Shown here: positions 4,316 to 5,430 of the stretch, piece by piece
How the letters are laid out: the number at the start of each line of letters is the position of its first letter
Numbering within the stretch: position 1 is the stretch's first letter
Origin: Candidatus Omnitrophota bacterium
Lineage (GTDB): Bacteria > Omnitrophota > Gorgyraeia > JAGLLT01
DNA: 5,430 nt
NCBI GenBank assembly: GCA_030630095.1
Contig: DAOVNW010000073.1
Span: forward strand, 1 to 5,430
Direction: 5' to 3'
Position numbers and translations under genes: made by a program
The notes under the pieces: model-generated
Database searches by the model: none
Told to the model about the DNA's origin: nothing
The model's input: the letters and a program-made list of their open reading frames with translations, nothing else

Positions 4316-4552
4316 ATGCCATTTGGAGACGGTACGGGGCCGGGAGGCCAGGGAGCAGGTACAGGAAGAGGAATGGGTCGAGGCGGCGGCGTGGGTAGAG
4401 GCCGTATGGGTGGCAGCAAGCCCGGCGCGGGGCCGGGCGGAGATTGTATTTGCCCAAATCCTAAATGTGATGGTAAACTTGTCCATCAAGCCGGCAAACC
4501 ATGTTATGAGCTAACTTGCCCTAAATGCGGGGCGCGCATGGCAAGAGGATAA
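4316..4552 (+). CDS. Small glycine-rich zinc-ribbon protein
   Basis: A 78-residue two-part protein. Residues 1-42 are a glycine/arginine-rich, probably disordered segment beginning MPFGDGTGP and containing TGRGMGRGGG (16-25), closely resembling the N-terminus of the DUF5320-like protein at 2524. Residues 43-78 form a zinc-ribbon-like module with C44, C46, C51, C63, C68 and C71 plus H57. The core is CPNPKC (46-51), HQAGKPC (57-63) and CPKCG (68-72). The ligand set is most likely C46, C51, C68 and C71, or with C63/H57 taking part; zinc or iron is possible. I do not know a function for this protein. The start is supported by TAAGGAGG 8 nt upstream, and hairpin Z stands directly before it. The overlapping frame inside this gene lacks a ribosome site and is a by-product of GC-rich glycine codons. 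Confidence 0.85.
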   Translation: MPFGDGTGPGGQGAGTGRGMGRGGGVGRGRMGGSKPGAGPGGDCICPNPKCDGKLVHQAGKPCYELTCPKCGARMARG

Positions 4553-4603
4553 TTTTCAATCTCAAGAGTAAATTTTTAATGGAGGTAAAGGCGGCGGATA
4601 TAG

Positions 4604-5206
4604 ATGGATAAAAAAGCGGCGGAAAACCACAAACTTTACATGGAGCGGCTTAAATTATATAAAGGCTACGGCTACGATACCTTAAAGAGCCGCGAATTTT
4701 TTTTAAAACAAGTTTCACCTTTATATGGCAGGATATTAGATGCCGGTACAGGTAAAGGGCATATGAGCCTTGCTCTGGCTAAGGCCGGTTATTCTTTAGT
4801 GAGCGCGGATATATCCAGAGAAGAACAGAAATTTGCCAGGCTGAATACTGCTTACTACGGCTTGGAAGATAAAGTTGATTTTAAGATTGATGATATTGAG
4901 GCTTCAAATTTTAAAGATGAAAGCTTTGATATAATTGTGTGTGTTTGTCTTATGCATCACCTCAAGATGCCCCTAAAGGCGGTTAGCGAACTCTTTAGAA
5001 TTTTAAAATTAAAAGGCAGGATTTTGTTATCCGATTTTTCAAAAGAGGGGCTTGATTTAATAGCTAAAATCCATTCTGATGAAGGCAGGGTCCATACGGC
5101 AACCATTATCGGCCTTTCTAAGATTGAAGCTTATCTGGGAAAGAAGAGTATTCGTTTTAAAAAGATAAAGGATAAATTTCACGAGATTTTGCTGATTCAA
5201 ACTTAG
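4604..5206 (+). CDS. Class I SAM-dependent methyltransferase
   Basis: A 200-residue Rossmann-fold methyltransferase of the Methyltransf_11/25 type. Motif I is ILDAGTGKG (44-52), the SAM-binding glycine loop. The acidic residue ending strand 2 is D69 in SADIS, and DD (96-97) marks the adenine-side motif. FDIIVCVCLMHHL (108-120) is motif IV, and GRILLSDF (138-145) is the strand after the central helix. Residues 146-200 are a short substrate-side extension without recognisable signature, so the methyl acceptor is unknown. The HH after strand 4 is common in this group. An in-frame TAG at 4601-4603 touches the start, so no longer form exists. The best Shine-Dalgarno, GGAGG (4581-4585), is 18 nt away, which is long. 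A later start at codon 13 (4640) is possible but lacks any ribosome site. The gene follows the zinc-ribbon gene by 51 bp and may share its transcript. Confidence 0.9.
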   Translation: MDKKAAENHKLYMERLKLYKGYGYDTLKSREFFLKQVSPLYGRILDAGTGKGHMSLALAKAGYSLVSADISREEQKFARLNTAYYGLEDKVDFKIDDIEASNFKDESFDIIVCVCLMHHLKMPLKAVSELFRILKLKGRILLSDFSKEGLDLIAKIHSDEGRVHTATIIGLSKIEAYLGKKSIRFKKIKDKFHEILLIQT

Positions 5207-5234
5207 TATTGCCTTTCCGTTAGGTAATGAAGCT

Positions 5235-5254
5235 CCCTGCGGCAAGCCGCAGGG
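5235..5254. repeat. REP-like hairpin 1
   Basis: CCCTGCGGC and GCCGCAGGG form a perfect 9-bp inverted repeat around AA, followed by TATCAAGCGGA. No T tract follows, so it is not a standard terminator, although its place after the methyltransferase gene would suit transcript-end protection. It is related to 5325-5344. Confidence 0.8.
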
Positions 5255-5280
5255 TATCAAGCGGAATTCGTCATAGCCGA

Positions 5281-5312
5281 GAACCCGCCTACGCTAAAGC
5301 TTCGACGGGTTC
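5281..5312. repeat. Inverted repeat GAACCCG/CGGGTTC
   Basis: GAACCCG (5281-5287) pairs with CGGGTTC (5306-5312) across an 18-nt loop containing AAGCTT. Its right arm overlaps the outer arm of the next palindrome at 5310-5312, so the two stems cannot both form completely. Confidence 0.6.
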
Positions 5313-5362
5313 GCCTCCATTTATCTCCGTGGCAAGCCACGGAGTATTTTGGCGGAGGCGAA
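5310..5362. repeat. REP-like hairpin 2 within a larger imperfect palindrome
   Basis: The inner stem CTCCGTGGC/GCCACGGAG (5325-5344, AA centre) is a variant of REP-like hairpin 1. It is followed by TATTTTGGCGGA, comparable to TATCAAGCGGA there. An outer stem TTCGCCTCC (5310-5318) pairs perfectly with GGAGGCGAA (5354-5362), producing a two-level hairpin with an internal loop. Confidence 0.8.
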
Positions 5363-5399
5363 TAAATTTTTCTAAAGGGATTTACAAAAAAAGAAATTT

Positions 5400-5430
5400 A
5401 TGGATAATAAGAGTATGTCTTTCAAAAAGA
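5400..5430 (+). CDS. Possible start of a further gene, cut by the window edge
   Basis: An ATG at 5400 opens a frame that stays open to the last base (about 10 codons, starting MDNKSMSF); a second in-frame ATG lies at 5415. The nearest ribosome-site-like sequence, AGGGA (5376-5380), is too far upstream to be convincing. The surrounding A-rich sequence could produce such a short frame by chance. Confidence 0.2.
   Translation, partial: MDNKSMSFKK

Noticed and set aside
4323..4514. Alternative + strand frame inside the zinc-ribbon gene
   Set aside because: It gives a repetitive valine/alanine/glutamate product with no ribosome site, while the chosen frame has a perfect Shine-Dalgarno and a Cys-rich ribbon.
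5235..5254. Intrinsic terminator of the methyltransferase gene
   Set aside because: The GC-rich stem is perfect but is followed by TATCAAG rather than a T tract, and a compensated second copy nearby indicates a repeat family.
5057..5260. Minus-strand frame overlapping the methyltransferase 3' end and REP-like hairpin 1
   Set aside because: It has no ribosome site or family resemblance and runs through a palindromic repeat.

Overview
The window looks like bacterial chromosome from an uncultivated, probably anaerobic lineage. The gene set (small NifX/NifB-type cofactor-binding proteins, DUF5320-like glycine-rich proteins, a PerR/Fur-type regulator) and the abundance of intergenic palindromes recall Omnitrophota (OP3) or similar candidate-phylum genomes. 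That placement is an inference from gene style, not a demonstrated assignment. All confidently called genes are on the + strand and most have strong AAGGAG-type ribosome binding sites.

Layout. (1) Positions 2-1954 hold a tightly packed transport cluster: the C-terminal half of a TrkH/KtrB-type potassium channel subunit, a cation diffusion facilitator (CDF) metal exporter overlapping it by 4 bp, and a four-helix membrane protein of unknown function starting 2 bp after the exporter's stop. (2) Positions 1988-2016 carry a near-consensus sigma70 promoter, followed at once by a Fur-box-like palindrome. This drives a Fur/PerR-family regulator whose 3' end overlaps a DUF5320-like glycine-rich, coiled-coil protein. 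(3) After a long hairpin (2895-2933) come two NifX/NifB-type dinitrogenase-cofactor-domain proteins, a small glycine-rich zinc-ribbon protein, and a class I SAM-dependent methyltransferase. (4) Positions 5207-5399 are non-coding, with two REP-like hairpins and a further large imperfect palindrome. A weak candidate for the start of another gene sits at the edge.

The most unusual part is the pair of gene-free stretches upstream of the second NifX-type gene (3353-3669) and of the zinc-ribbon gene (4042-4315). Both are chains of hairpin modules built from the same parts in a different order. I call the outer palindromes X and Y, the optional long multi-hairpin insert in their loops L, and the last hairpin before the ribosome binding site Z. 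The order is X(with L)-Y(short)-Z before the NifX-type gene and Y(with L)-X(short)-Z before the zinc-ribbon gene. The outer arms are almost identical between copies. The inner parts differ but keep base pairing, including compensatory changes. TAAGGARG sequences, which look like Shine-Dalgarno sites, sit at module junctions as 8-bp direct repeats. This suggests a nested, modular palindromic element that inserts at, and restores, ribosome binding sites, or alternatively a modular structured leader RNA.

How the genes may work together: the regulator probably senses iron or peroxide, represses itself, and controls a cluster of small metal- or cofactor-handling proteins. The two glycine-rich proteins share an N-terminal MPxGDGTGP tag, hinting at a common partner or assembly. 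The upstream potassium and metal transporters appear to be a separate transcription unit.
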